In this document: one piece after another, positions 1-6,720 of the stretch
Layout: every line of letters begins with the position of its first letter
Numbering within the stretch: the first letter of the stretch is position 1
NCBI GenBank assembly: GCA_030044775.1
Contig: JASICF010000531.1
Span: 1-6,720, forward strand
Direction: 5' to 3'
DNA length: 6,720 bases
Source of the DNA: Candidatus Sulfotelmatobacter sp.
GTDB taxonomy: Bacteria > Acidobacteriota > Terriglobia > Terriglobales > Acidobacteriaceae
Position numbers and translations under genes: made by a program
The notes under the pieces: model-generated
The model's input: the letters and a program-made list of their open reading frames with translations, nothing else
What the model was told of the DNA's origin: nothing
The model's database searches: none

Positions 1-3000
1 ATAGGGAAAAACTTATACAAAGAAATATCCCAGTTCTGGATACCTGGCCCCTGAATGATATTTCGGCCGGCGTCGCCGAACGAGCCGATAACCGTGTTTG
101 TCGCAAAGGCACAGGTGTTAAACAGCGTTCCCTGTACACATGGGTGTCCGTTCGGATCTCCCACCACGTTAGGCCGCGATGCGCTGGCGACCTCTCCACC
201 ACCATCAGACGTGGAGAGGTTGGTGGAAATGTCGGTGGGCGTATACCAATTCCCCGTGGTTGCAAGCGTGATGCCCGCGACCTGCCAATTGCCGATAATC
301 TGGTTCCAGACGCCGGAAACGTTTCCTCCGAACGGCTTATTCTTACCGAAGGGCAGATCGTAGGCGTAGCTCAAGACGAACCGTTGACGAACATCAAAAT
401 CCGCGTTCCCGTATTCCAGCATGGGATTGTTTTGGAGGCGGAAGTCGCCCTGATTCTGCGATCCCAGGCTGGCGCTGGAAGCGTCATCGAGAGCATGGCT
501 CCAGGTGTAAGCAAGCTGGAATTGCAGTCCGTGGGTGGGGCGTTTCTCGAAACGAACCTGCAAAGAGTTGTAGTTGGAAACGTCGTTGGAGCGAAATGTC
601 GCGATCGAGGTGTCAAACACAGGATCGCAGTCATCGGTGAGGCTCAAGTTGCAGGTAGAGCCGGCAGGAGCGCCAGGATCCACCGCATGAGCGGGTCTCC
701 GCTCGGCAGTGGGGCAACTCAGCAAGCCGCCGAAATTTGCGGTGCAAAGAGCAGCAAACTGCGGCAGGGTCGCGGGCGCCGCCTGGTTGCCGTTATAAAA
801 CCCATAGAGTCTCAGGCCACGCGAGGCGGCGTAGGAAACATCCAGCACCGTTTGCGCCGGCATTTGGTATTGCACGCCAAAGTGCCACTGCTGGGTAAAG
901 GGAATCCGCAGATTGGGCTGGATGGAATAAAGTTCTGGAGCGTTGGGATTGGAAAGCGCGTTCGAGGGGAAACCATTGGCCAACGTGTTCGACCCATTGA
1001 TATTGAGGGAAGCAACCGAGCAATTGAGCGCATTGCCGGCAGGGAAGGCCGGATTGGAAGCCAGATTCCCGCACGGCGTCGAATATGCCTCGGAAGAGAA
1101 GAACGGAGGATTGAACCCCGGGCTGGGATTCGAATAAGGCCCGTTCTCCTGCCCGCCGTAGAAAATGCCGTAGCCGCCGCGCACCACAAGTTTGTCCATG
1201 GCTTGGAAAGCAAAGCCGAAACGCGGCGCGAAATTGTCCAGGTCGGGGCTAATCAGTCCGCGGGTGCCGTGCGTAATGGGTATACTGGCTGCTAGCGTCG
1301 GCGTGAGTGGTTCATTCTGTCCTTGCGGAACCAGCATAGAGTTGGGGCCGAAAACAAAGGTTCCCTCTTCATTGTTGTGCTCCTTGACCGTGCTGAAGAC
1401 TTCATAGCGCAGACCAAGGTTTAGGGTCAGACGGTCGGTCGCCTTCCAGTCGTCCTGTGTGAAACCTGCGTAGATTTGCCGGCGATAATCGATGTTGTGC
1501 AGGCTCGTAATTACGCCACCATCGGCAACGCCCAGCAACATGGTGGCAAAGGAACTCCCGCCCGTACCCGGCGCCGCGGGGTTGTCGGTGAAATCGTTGC
1601 CGAAGGTCAGACCGCCGCGCGATGCGGCCGGCTGGAAGATCGTGAACTGTTCGATGCGCACCTCGGTGCCGAACTTCAGCGAGTGACGCCCCTTGATCCA
1701 GGTGAGGTTATCCGTGAGAACAAAACTGTTCTGTTTCTCAATCGAGGGCAGGTATTCCGAGCTTCCAATTCCAGCGGTGCCATCGCCGAAGGTGATATTC
1801 GGCAAGCCGCCGTTGTCTGGGCTGTAGGGAACGCCGGGAAAGTCTAGTTGAGCAGCGAGATCCTCGTTGGCATTAAGCTGAAATCGATGCGCATTGATGC
1901 GGTTGTAACCGAAGCGGAATTCATTGATCACAGTGGGCTGGAAGAGGTGAACTTCGCTCAAAGCCAGGCTGCGGTAGGAATCGTCCTCAACACCGTCGAA
2001 GAATCCCCCGCCATCCAGTTCATTGTTGAAAGGCGGAGGAATGAAACTGGGTTGGTTTTCGTAACTGAATCGGCCGAAAGAGTTGTCCTTGTCACCGATT
2101 TTGTGATCGATGCGGACGTCGAAGTTGTTGCGGGTTTCCTGCCGCTCCGGATCGGAAAGAAAGTTGTTTCCTCCATTATTGGCAGTTGGGGTGGTATTTG
2201 GAGCCGGCCAAAAGGCGGACAGGCGGGCAGCGAGTGGATCGATTGAATGTGCCGGAAATATGTTGGTCGGAAAGCCGTTAGCATAGCCGCCGATAGGGAT
2301 GCCGCAAAAACCCGTGGGACTTGAAGCCGAGGCCTCCGTAAGACGCGTGTTGAAGATTTCCCCGGCATACGTCGGGTTCCCGTTGCAGTCCTTACCCGTA
2401 ACGGTAGAAGTGACGAGGAAGCTGGAGAAATTCCCAGTAATCATCGCCGGGGTAGGAATTAACTCCAAAAAAGGTGTTGCCTGCCTGATCCGCAATCCCT
2501 CATAGTCGCCAAAAAAGAAGGTGCGGTTTTTAATGATCGGTCCGCCCAGCGTGGCGCCGAACTGATTCTGCTTGTAAGGCTGACGGACCGTGTCAAACGC
2601 GTTGCGCGCGTCGAGTTTGTCGTTCCTGAGGAACTCGTACGCGTCGCCGTGGAAGCCGTTCGTTCCCGACTTGATCGCGGCATTCAGAATCGCTCCGTTT
2701 CCTCGTCCGAACTCCGCACTGTAGGAGTTGGTTTGCACTTTGAACTCGGCAATGGCGTCCACGGAAGGCTGGATGACGAAAGCAGTCTCATTGAGCAAAT
2801 CGGCCAGGTTCGAGTTGTTATCAATTCCATCCAGCAGAAAGTTGTTCTGTTCCGATCGGGCTCCGCCTGCGCTGAATCCGTAACTGGCGTTAATCCGGGA
2901 ACCGGGTTCGGCGGGAGCTACCCCCGCGCTCAGTTGTGCCAACTGCGCGAAGTTTCGGCCGTTCAGCGGAAGAGTTGTGGCCGTCTGGCCGTTCACCACA

Positions 3001-3419
3001 TCTCCCAGTTCGGAGGTTTCCGTTTGCAACTGTGGTCCCTCGGATGTGATCGTCACGACCTCATGTATGCTGCCCACCTGCAGCGTAAAATCGACCTCCG
3101 GGTGCTCTTGTATATTCACCACGATCGGTCCTACGACCGTTCTCCTGAAGCCTGTTTTCTCGGCGCTGACGCTGTAGCTTCCAATTTTCAGGGGGTTCGC
3201 AACGTACTCTCCTTGTGCGCTGGTGGTGACCACCACTTCGGTACCCCGATCGACATCCTTGATGGTGACTTTGACGCCCGGAACTACGGCTCCCCCAGAG
3301 TCACGGACCACTCCCGCGATTCCACCGCTATCCTTCTGCCCGACTGCGAGCGGCGGCACGGCCAGGACGACCAGGACAGCAAGGACAAATGGCGACAGGT
3401 TCAGACAAGTTCTTTTCAT
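1..3419 (-). CDS. Oar-like TonB-dependent outer-membrane receptor with N-terminal carboxypeptidase-regulatory-like domain (partial, C-terminus cut by window edge)
   Basis: One uninterrupted minus-strand frame of 1139 codons runs from an ATG at 3419 off the left edge; I read it codon by codon and found no stop or frameshift. Residues 1-27 look like a Sec signal peptide (MKR, a hydrophobic run, cleavage likely at AVG|Q28). Residues about 32-113 match a carboxypeptidase-regulatory-like beta-sandwich (GGIAGVVRDSGGAVVPGVKV). A TonB-box-like stretch, HEVVTIT, follows at 119-125. The plug carries LPLNGRNFAQL (150-160) and NNFLLDGIDNN (192-202). The barrel begins near 255 and shows FFFGDYEGLR (301-310), typical of Oar-like proteins in Acidobacteriota. 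NWDISLYKFFP at 1129-1139 usually lies within the last 50-70 residues of the family, so little is missing. Such proteins take up large substrates across the outer membrane with TonB/ExbBD energy. The substrate is unknown; a sugar is possible because of the neighbouring kinase and isomerase. All ten mature-part cysteines fall in five close pairs. The family call is firm; the substrate is not. Confidence 0.93.
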   Translation of the reverse strand, partial: MKRTCLNLSPFVLAVLVVLAVPPLAVGQKDSGGIAGVVRDSGGAVVPGVKVTIKDVDRGTEVVVTTSAQGEYVANPLKIGSYSVSAEKTGFRRTVVGPIVVNIQEHPEVDFTLQVGSIHEVVTITSEGPQLQTETSELGDVVNGQTATTLPLNGRNFAQLAQLSAGVAPAEPGSRINASYGFSAGGARSEQNNFLLDGIDNNSNLADLLNETAFVIQPSVDAIAEFKVQTNSYSAEFGRGNGAILNAAIKSGTNGFHGDAYEFLRNDKLDARNAFDTVRQPYKQNQFGATLGGPIIKNRTFFFGDYEGLRIRQATPFLELIPTPAMITGNFSSFLVTSTVTGKDCNGNPTYAGEIFNTRLTEASASSPTGFCGIPIGGYANGFPTNIFPAHSIDPLAARLSAFWPAPNTTPTANNGGNNFLSDPERQETRNNFDVRIDHKIGDKDNSFGRFSYENQPSFIPPPFNNELDGGGFFDGVEDDSYRSLALSEVHLFQPTVINEFRFGYNRINAHRFQLNANEDLAAQLDFPGVPYSPDNGGLPNITFGDGTAGIGSSEYLPSIEKQNSFVLTDNLTWIKGRHSLKFGTEVRIEQFTIFQPAASRGGLTFGNDFTDNPAAPGTGGSSFATMLLGVADGGVITSLHNIDYRRQIYAGFTQDDWKATDRLTLNLGLRYEVFSTVKEHNNEEGTFVFGPNSMLVPQGQNEPLTPTLAASIPITHGTRGLISPDLDNFAPRFGFAFQAMDKLVVRGGYGIFYGGQENGPYSNPSPGFNPPFFSSEAYSTPCGNLASNPAFPAGNALNCSVASLNINGSNTLANGFPSNALSNPNAPELYSIQPNLRIPFTQQWHFGVQYQMPAQTVLDVSYAASRGLRLYGFYNGNQAAPATLPQFAALCTANFGGLLSCPTAERRPAHAVDPGAPAGSTCNLSLTDDCDPVFDTSIATFRSNDVSNYNSLQVRFEKRPTHGLQFQLAYTWSHALDDASSASLGSQNQGDFRLQNNPMLEYGNADFDVRQRFVLSYAYDLPFGKNKPFGGNVSGVWNQIIGNWQVAGITLATTGNWYTPTDISTNLSTSDGGGEVASASRPNVVGDPNGHPCVQGTLFNTCAFATNTVIGSFGDAGRNIIQGPGIQNWDISLYKFFP

Positions 3420-3426
3420 GGTGCGC

Positions 3427-3433
3427 CACCTCC
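3427..3433 (-). promoter_or_regulatory. Strong Shine-Dalgarno site of the receptor gene
   Basis: On the minus strand GGAGGTG lies 7 bases before the ATG at 3419. This near-ideal site and spacing, followed directly by a signal-peptide sequence, fix the receptor start. Confidence 0.85.
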
Positions 3434-3508
3434 GGGTGTTTTCGTTCCAAGACTTGCGATCTGTTTCTTTTTGTTTACTGAGCTTTCGTTCTAGGTCGGA
3501 AGGGAACG

Positions 3509-3536
3509 TTTATCGAATAATGTGCTCGTTTGTCAA
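3509..3536 (-). promoter_or_regulatory. Candidate sigma70-type promoter of the receptor gene
   Basis: On the minus strand a perfect -35 hexamer TTGACA (3536-3531) is followed after 16 bases by GATAAA (3514-3509), which matches four of six bases of the TATAAT consensus. Transcription would start near 3502, giving a leader of about 80 bases before the ATG at 3419. The region is clearly richer in A and T than the flanking genes. The promoter suggests that the receptor can be transcribed separately from the kinase-isomerase genes upstream. It is a consensus match only; no start site is known. Confidence 0.55.
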
Positions 3537-3565
3537 TCATTTTGTTTGTTCATGATGGATTCACA
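3531..3565. repeat. Imperfect inverted repeat over the -35 region (possible operator)
   Basis: TGTCAATCAT (3531-3540) and ATGATGGATTCACA (3552-3565) form an interrupted inverted repeat around an 11-base T/G-rich centre. The reverse complement of the right arm is TGTGAATCCATCAT, which matches the left arm except for one substitution and a four-base insertion. The inner ATCAT/ATGAT pair is exact. It covers the -35 box of the receptor promoter, a usual place for a repressor site. The match is imperfect and could be chance in AT-rich DNA. Confidence 0.3.
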
Positions 3566-3637
3566 TTGCGCTACGAATTCCAAGGCCCGTCCCAGCCAGC
3601 CTGAAGAGCTTCGGCAACGACTCTCCACTTGGCCACT

Positions 3638-3658
3638 GCGGCTGTATCGCCCAGCCGC
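3638..3658 (-). terminator. Hairpin after the isomerase gene, possible weak terminator
   Basis: A perfect 7-bp GC-rich stem (GCGGCTG / CAGCCGC) with a 7-base loop starts about 20 bases after the isomerase stop codon on the minus strand. No run of T follows, so it is not a standard intrinsic terminator. It could protect the 3' end of the message, act weakly, or be incidental. Confidence 0.3.
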
Positions 3659-3676
3659 GGCCGAGGGCATCTGGGG

Positions 3677-5059
3677 CTACGGGAGGACTGCCTTGATTCC
3701 CGTAACCTTACAAAAATCGATTAATGCCGGATATAGCTCCTCGCCGTAACCAAGGCACGCATATTCGTTCGTCCAATGCTGCAGCAAAACATCGATATCA
3801 CAATGCGCAGTTACGAAACCGTGAGGCCAGAACGGGATTCCGCATTCGCTGAGCCGCCGGTCAATTTGATCGGACGCGGGCTCGAAAATACTGGCTCGGG
3901 TAATGACCATCTGAAACTCGCCGTTCACTCTGCCCAGTCGGGCTAACACACCTTCTCCCACTTTGCAGATCAGCTTTACCGAAAGTCCCCCCGCTTCGCC
4001 TTCCGTAGGGATGCCGTGCTCCGAAAACCCCGCTGGACCCAGCTTGCCGGCCAGGGAAGGCGGACAAGCTCCATCGCCAATAATCTTGATTTCTTTTGTC
4101 TTCTTATCAATGTGCTGCAAATCACCGTAATACACTCTCTCCTTGCTCAGTTTCGTGAGCAGAAGAACCGTCAAGGCAGTATTGAAATCACCCAGAGTGG
4201 ATGTGCCCATTCCATCCTCTAGCATCATGCTCTGGGCAAAACATGTCGCGGAATAATCACCGGCAAGACCGGGAAAAGATTGAATCGTGTAGAAATCAAA
4301 CTTTTCTTTCGCCACAAGCGTTTTCAGCGCAAGATAGAGGCGCATCGAACGCTCCGTCACCACAGTTTGCTCTGGGAGCTTGCCAAACAACTGCTTCAGC
4401 CTTGGCTGAAGTTCATCCAGTTCGCCCTGGGAGATTTTCTCGGCGGCTTCCTTCAACTCCGTCGTGTCACGGGAATCGATATCGATGCCAAACATTCTCA
4501 TCCATTGGGAAGGATCGGCAGCGCCGCAGGTTTGTCCCATCCCGCGCCCGCCAAATGTGCCGATGGTAGACATGTTCAAGAAGTTTTTGAGATGAGAAGC
4601 TTGGGCATAGCTCACAATCTTGCCCAGCGTGTCTGGCTCCTCGATTGCTCCGTAGACAAACTTGTGCTCGACTCCAATTTCGAGCAAACCTCCATGCAGC
4701 ACGAATCCGCCAACCGGCCGCCAGCCTTGAGAGCCGGGGTGCGTCCATATGAGCAAACCCTTGCCACACGCACAATAATCGCGGATAGCGCCGACCATGT
4801 GCGCAGCCCACACCCAGGTACCGGAAAACAAAATGACCGCATCCACCGCATCGTCATTTTTCATTTTCCTGAATGCGGCCTTAGCTTCTTCTTTGCTGGC
4901 GACCACAACACCATGCTCAATAACTTTCAGGCCGGCCGCAACCAGTGCGCTCTTGGCACGCCGAACCAGTGCGTCATCAATGAACGGCGTGCCCATCGGG
5001 TCTTTCAGTCCGTCTTTGTGAACTCCAAAAACTATGAATCCGACCGTGACTTGTATCAC
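3677..5059 (-). CDS. L-fucose/L-arabinose isomerase-family protein (sugar ketol-isomerase)
   Basis: A 460-residue cytosolic protein, probably a metal-dependent enzyme converting an aldose to a ketose. The N-terminal half has an alternating Rossmann-like pattern (VTVGFIVFGVHKDG, 4-17; AVDAVILFSGTWVW, 71-84), then LIWTHPGSQGWRPVGG (103-118) and STIGTFGGRGMGQTCG (164-179). The catalytic region holds E281 (MMLEDGMGT) and D291 (LGDFNTALT), which fit the Glu and Asp metal ligands of FucI-type enzymes; H419 (VTAHCDID) is the best candidate for the C-terminal metal His. Where many relatives have a WHCG-like motif, this protein has GDGACPP (328-334). I chose the GTG at 5059 because GGAGGA lies just before it and the family N-terminus starts there; the longer frame from GTG 5113 has no ribosome site and would overlap the kinase. 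It lies 29 bases after the kinase stop, so the two are probably co-transcribed. Family placement is good; the sugar could be L-fucose, D-arabinose or another, and isomerase activity is inferred. Confidence 0.85.
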   Translation of the reverse strand: MIQVTVGFIVFGVHKDGLKDPMGTPFIDDALVRRAKSALVAAGLKVIEHGVVVASKEEAKAAFRKMKNDDAVDAVILFSGTWVWAAHMVGAIRDYCACGKGLLIWTHPGSQGWRPVGGFVLHGGLLEIGVEHKFVYGAIEEPDTLGKIVSYAQASHLKNFLNMSTIGTFGGRGMGQTCGAADPSQWMRMFGIDIDSRDTTELKEAAEKISQGELDELQPRLKQLFGKLPEQTVVTERSMRLYLALKTLVAKEKFDFYTIQSFPGLAGDYSATCFAQSMMLEDGMGTSTLGDFNTALTVLLLTKLSKERVYYGDLQHIDKKTKEIKIIGDGACPPSLAGKLGPAGFSEHGIPTEGEAGGLSVKLICKVGEGVLARLGRVNGEFQMVITRASIFEPASDQIDRRLSECGIPFWPHGFVTAHCDIDVLLQHWTNEYACLGYGEELYPALIDFCKVTGIKAVLP

Positions 5060-5062
5060 TGT

Positions 5063-5068
5063 TCCTCC
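5063..5068 (-). promoter_or_regulatory. Shine-Dalgarno site that decides the isomerase start
   Basis: GGAGGA on the minus strand ends 3 bases before GTG at 5059. The spacing is a little short, but it is the only good site near the family-consistent N-terminus. It lies in the short gap after the kinase stop codon. Confidence 0.65.
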
Positions 5069-5088
5069 GACCTGGCCCTCTCGAAACC

Positions 5089-6609
5089 TTACGCGTCTGC
5101 CCCGGCGGTGCACGCCGTGCGCAAGTGTTGGTATTGCCTGGCTTGCGGTGCGTACGATGCCGCGATGGTATTGTCAGGCGATATCACTGAAACATCGCGC
5201 ACTACGACCTCCACAGCTTGTTGCAGGTTCCTGTACTCGCCGCAGGCCACGCCGGCGAGTATCGCTCCGCCCAGACACACCGCTTCTGGACACTGCATGA
5301 CATGCAGCCGTCGACCTGACAACGCAGCTCGCAACTGCAGACCCAGCGCAGAGTTCGATCCTCCTCCGGTAACATAAACGTCTCGAAATTCCCCCACTAC
5401 ACTCGCCATGATTTCAGTCATCTGCGACATCTCACAGGCAAGCCCCTCTAGAATGCCTTTGTAAATCTGCCAGCGGGTGGTGTTCGCGCTCAGGCCGGAG
5501 ATGATTCCGCGCGCATTCGGATTAAAGTCTGGATTGCAGGTACCGATCAGATTGGGAGTGATGCACAGACCTGTCGGGCCGGCTGGGGCGTCTCGTTCGA
5601 GCCTCGCGTAGTGCAGCGCTTCTCCATCGGATGGATGTTCATGCTGTACGTCGGCATTTTCCGCGAGCGCGTCTCCGTATAGCAGATCGTGGAACCACTT
5701 GATCATGATTCCCGAGGGAAAATACGCCAGCGTGACAAATTTGTCTGGCACCACGTGACAGTAAGAGTTGAGAGAAGCCGCGAGCGCTGCAGCGGTTAAG
5801 CTGGGCTGGTCGGAAGCAGCCAACAGACATTCGTAAGTACCCATGGAGTCGGCCACGCGTCCAGGGCCGGTGGCACCGACTCCCAAGGCGCCGCAAGGTT
5901 GATCGTGGCCTCCCATCACCACAATCGTCCCTGCCGAGAGTCCGAGTTGGCTGGCAGCGGCTCCATCGAGTTTTCCTGCGATCGTTCCCGCAGGTACGGG
6001 AACGGGCAGGCATTCTGCACTTATCTGCGTGGCGGAGAGAATTTCTGCCGACCACCGGCGCTGCCGAATGTCAAATGCCAGATAGCGGGAGGCCAGGGAA
6101 TAATCGACATACGGAGGCAGTCCGAGTCGCGAAAGAACATAGCCAATCACACTGAGGAAGCGAACCGGGGAGGCGAAAATGTGTGGCCGGTGTTTACGCA
6201 GCCAAAGAATTTTCGGCACGGGATACATGGGATGAGCGACCAGACCGGTGACTTCGAAAAGCTGCTTCTTCCCGAATGTTTTTTCGAGCCACGCGGCTTC
6301 CTCCGCGGCTCGATTGTCTTGGTTGAGAATGGCCGGGGCGATGGCTTCGTTCCGTCCATTTACTGGCACGAAAGTTTCGCCGTGCGAACTTAGGCACATT
6401 GCTCGAATGGGGTCTGAGAGATTCTTGGATACGGTTTGCGAGCAAGCGCACACCGCCTGCCAAAAGATCACCGGATCCATTTCTGCCTGCGAAGGAGCGG
6501 GAAACTCCGGCGTGTAGACGCAGGAATGCTGCGCAAGTATTTCACCGGCCAGAGCAAATACCACGGCTTTGCATCTGCTCGAACCGATATCGATGGCAAG
6601 CAAACTCAT
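5089..6609 (-). CDS. FGGY-family carbohydrate kinase (xylulokinase/fuculokinase-like)
   Basis: A 506-residue protein of normal length for FGGY kinases, which transfer phosphate from ATP to a sugar or ketose in the cytosol. The N-terminal ATPase fold opens with LAIDIGSSRCKAVVF (4-18; phosphate-binding loop with D7). Substrate-side segments include LSSHGETFVPV (73-83), NQDNRA (96-101) and HPMYPVPKILWLRKH (126-140). MGGHDQPCGALGVG (232-245) holds the likely catalytic base D236, followed by DSMGTYECLL. The C-terminal domain shows GIISGLSANTTRWQIYKGI (368-386), the adenosine-side loop VTGGGSNSALGLQLRAALSG (413-432), and EAVCLGGAILAG (442-453). All core motifs are intact, so it should be active. 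The ATG at 6609 has only a weak GGA-type ribosome site, but it places the first beta strand at the right distance. It starts 31 bases after the upstream stop and ends (TAA) 29 bases before the isomerase, suggesting one operon. With a fucose-isomerase-like partner, the substrate is probably a ketose such as L-fuculose, D-ribulose or a xylulose; sequence alone cannot choose. Confidence 0.93.
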   Translation of the reverse strand: MSLLAIDIGSSRCKAVVFALAGEILAQHSCVYTPEFPAPSQAEMDPVIFWQAVCACSQTVSKNLSDPIRAMCLSSHGETFVPVNGRNEAIAPAILNQDNRAAEEAAWLEKTFGKKQLFEVTGLVAHPMYPVPKILWLRKHRPHIFASPVRFLSVIGYVLSRLGLPPYVDYSLASRYLAFDIRQRRWSAEILSATQISAECLPVPVPAGTIAGKLDGAAASQLGLSAGTIVVMGGHDQPCGALGVGATGPGRVADSMGTYECLLAASDQPSLTAAALAASLNSYCHVVPDKFVTLAYFPSGIMIKWFHDLLYGDALAENADVQHEHPSDGEALHYARLERDAPAGPTGLCITPNLIGTCNPDFNPNARGIISGLSANTTRWQIYKGILEGLACEMSQMTEIMASVVGEFRDVYVTGGGSNSALGLQLRAALSGRRLHVMQCPEAVCLGGAILAGVACGEYRNLQQAVEVVVRDVSVISPDNTIAASYAPQARQYQHLRTACTAGADA

Positions 6610-6640
6610 GATGGATCCGCTTCCGGATGATCAGCACTAT

Positions 6641-6720
6641 TCACAGGAACTTGTCTGCTGCGACGGAAAGGGTTTGGCCGTGGACTCCAGATTCGACAAC
6701 ATCGATCTTTCTCTTGCCAA
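6641..6720 (-). CDS. C-terminal end of an unrecognised gene (partial)
   Basis: Only the last 25 codons and a TGA stop (6643-6641) are in the window. The frame reads GKRKIDVVESGVHGQTLSVA followed by ADKFL, a well-balanced protein-like sequence with an alternating strand-then-helix pattern. The other two frames give serine-rich or arginine/proline-rich peptides that look non-coding; one stops at 6637 and the other only at the kinase start. The 31-base gap to the kinase, close to the kinase-isomerase gap, supports membership in the same operon, so a sugar-related role is plausible. The fragment is too short to assign a family. Confidence 0.5.
   Translation of the reverse strand, partial: GKRKIDVVESGVHGQTLSVAADKFL

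Noticed and set aside
144..1295. A 383-codon plus-strand open frame
   Set aside because: It lies antisense inside the receptor, whose own frame is continuous with clear family motifs. The plus-strand product has no recognisable domain and is rich in Arg, Gly and Ile, as expected of a shadow frame.
1..3419. Suspicion that the receptor is a broken gene, because only short complete minus-strand open frames occur here
   Set aside because: Direct translation from 3419 to the edge shows one frame without stops. The short frames are in other registers, and the true one has no stop inside the window.
2649..3494. A 281-codon plus-strand open frame over the receptor N-terminus
   Set aside because: It is antisense to the signal peptide, regulatory-like domain and plug of the receptor, crosses its promoter leader, and resembles no protein family.
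3638..3658. A standard intrinsic terminator after the isomerase
   Set aside because: The stem is perfect but no T-run follows, so it is listed only as a weak candidate.
3420..3676. A small RNA gene, riboswitch or small protein in the intergenic region
   Set aside because: No known riboswitch motif, tRNA-like fold or short frame with a ribosome site was seen. The content is explained by a promoter, a leader and one hairpin.
4280..5377. A 365-codon plus-strand open frame spanning the isomerase-kinase junction
   Set aside because: It is antisense to two genes with intact family motifs and crosses their boundary; its product is low in recognisable structure.
1..6720. CRISPR array, insertion sequence, attachment site or tRNA
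   Set aside because: No spaced repeat series, terminal inverted repeats with a transposase, or tRNA-like sequence was found on either strand by eye.

Overview
The window reads as chromosomal DNA of an Acidobacteriota-type bacterium (Terriglobia-like). This is an inference from protein family character: a very long Oar-like outer-membrane receptor of the kind expanded in that phylum, next to sugar-catabolic genes, with moderate GC and Shine-Dalgarno starts. No rRNA, tRNA or marker gene is present to confirm it.

Every gene that can be supported lies on the minus strand, so the biological order runs from high to low coordinates. (1) 6720-6641 holds the last 25 codons of an unrecognised gene cut by the window edge. 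(2) 6609-5089 is a complete FGGY-family sugar kinase. (3) 5059-3677 is a complete protein related to L-fucose/L-arabinose isomerases. (4) 3676-3420 is the only sizeable intergenic region. It holds a weak hairpin after the isomerase stop, a good sigma70-like promoter overlapped by an imperfect inverted repeat, and a strong ribosome binding site. (5) 3419-1 is a TonB-dependent, Oar-like outer-membrane receptor, cut at the window edge close to its C-terminus. It reads as one unbroken frame of 1139 codons.

The gaps between genes 1, 2 and 3 are 31 and 29 bases, which suggests one operon. The likely scheme is that the isomerase converts an aldose to a ketose, the kinase phosphorylates the ketose, and an aldolase or other enzyme outside the window completes the pathway. 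The receptor probably has its own promoter and may import the sugar or an oligosaccharide containing it, but only adjacency supports that link.

No mobile element, CRISPR array, RNA gene or clearly new system was found. The points most worth a second look are the five local cysteine pairs of the receptor, the divergent active-site region of the isomerase, the unknown substrate of the kinase-isomerase pair, and the possible operator over the receptor promoter.
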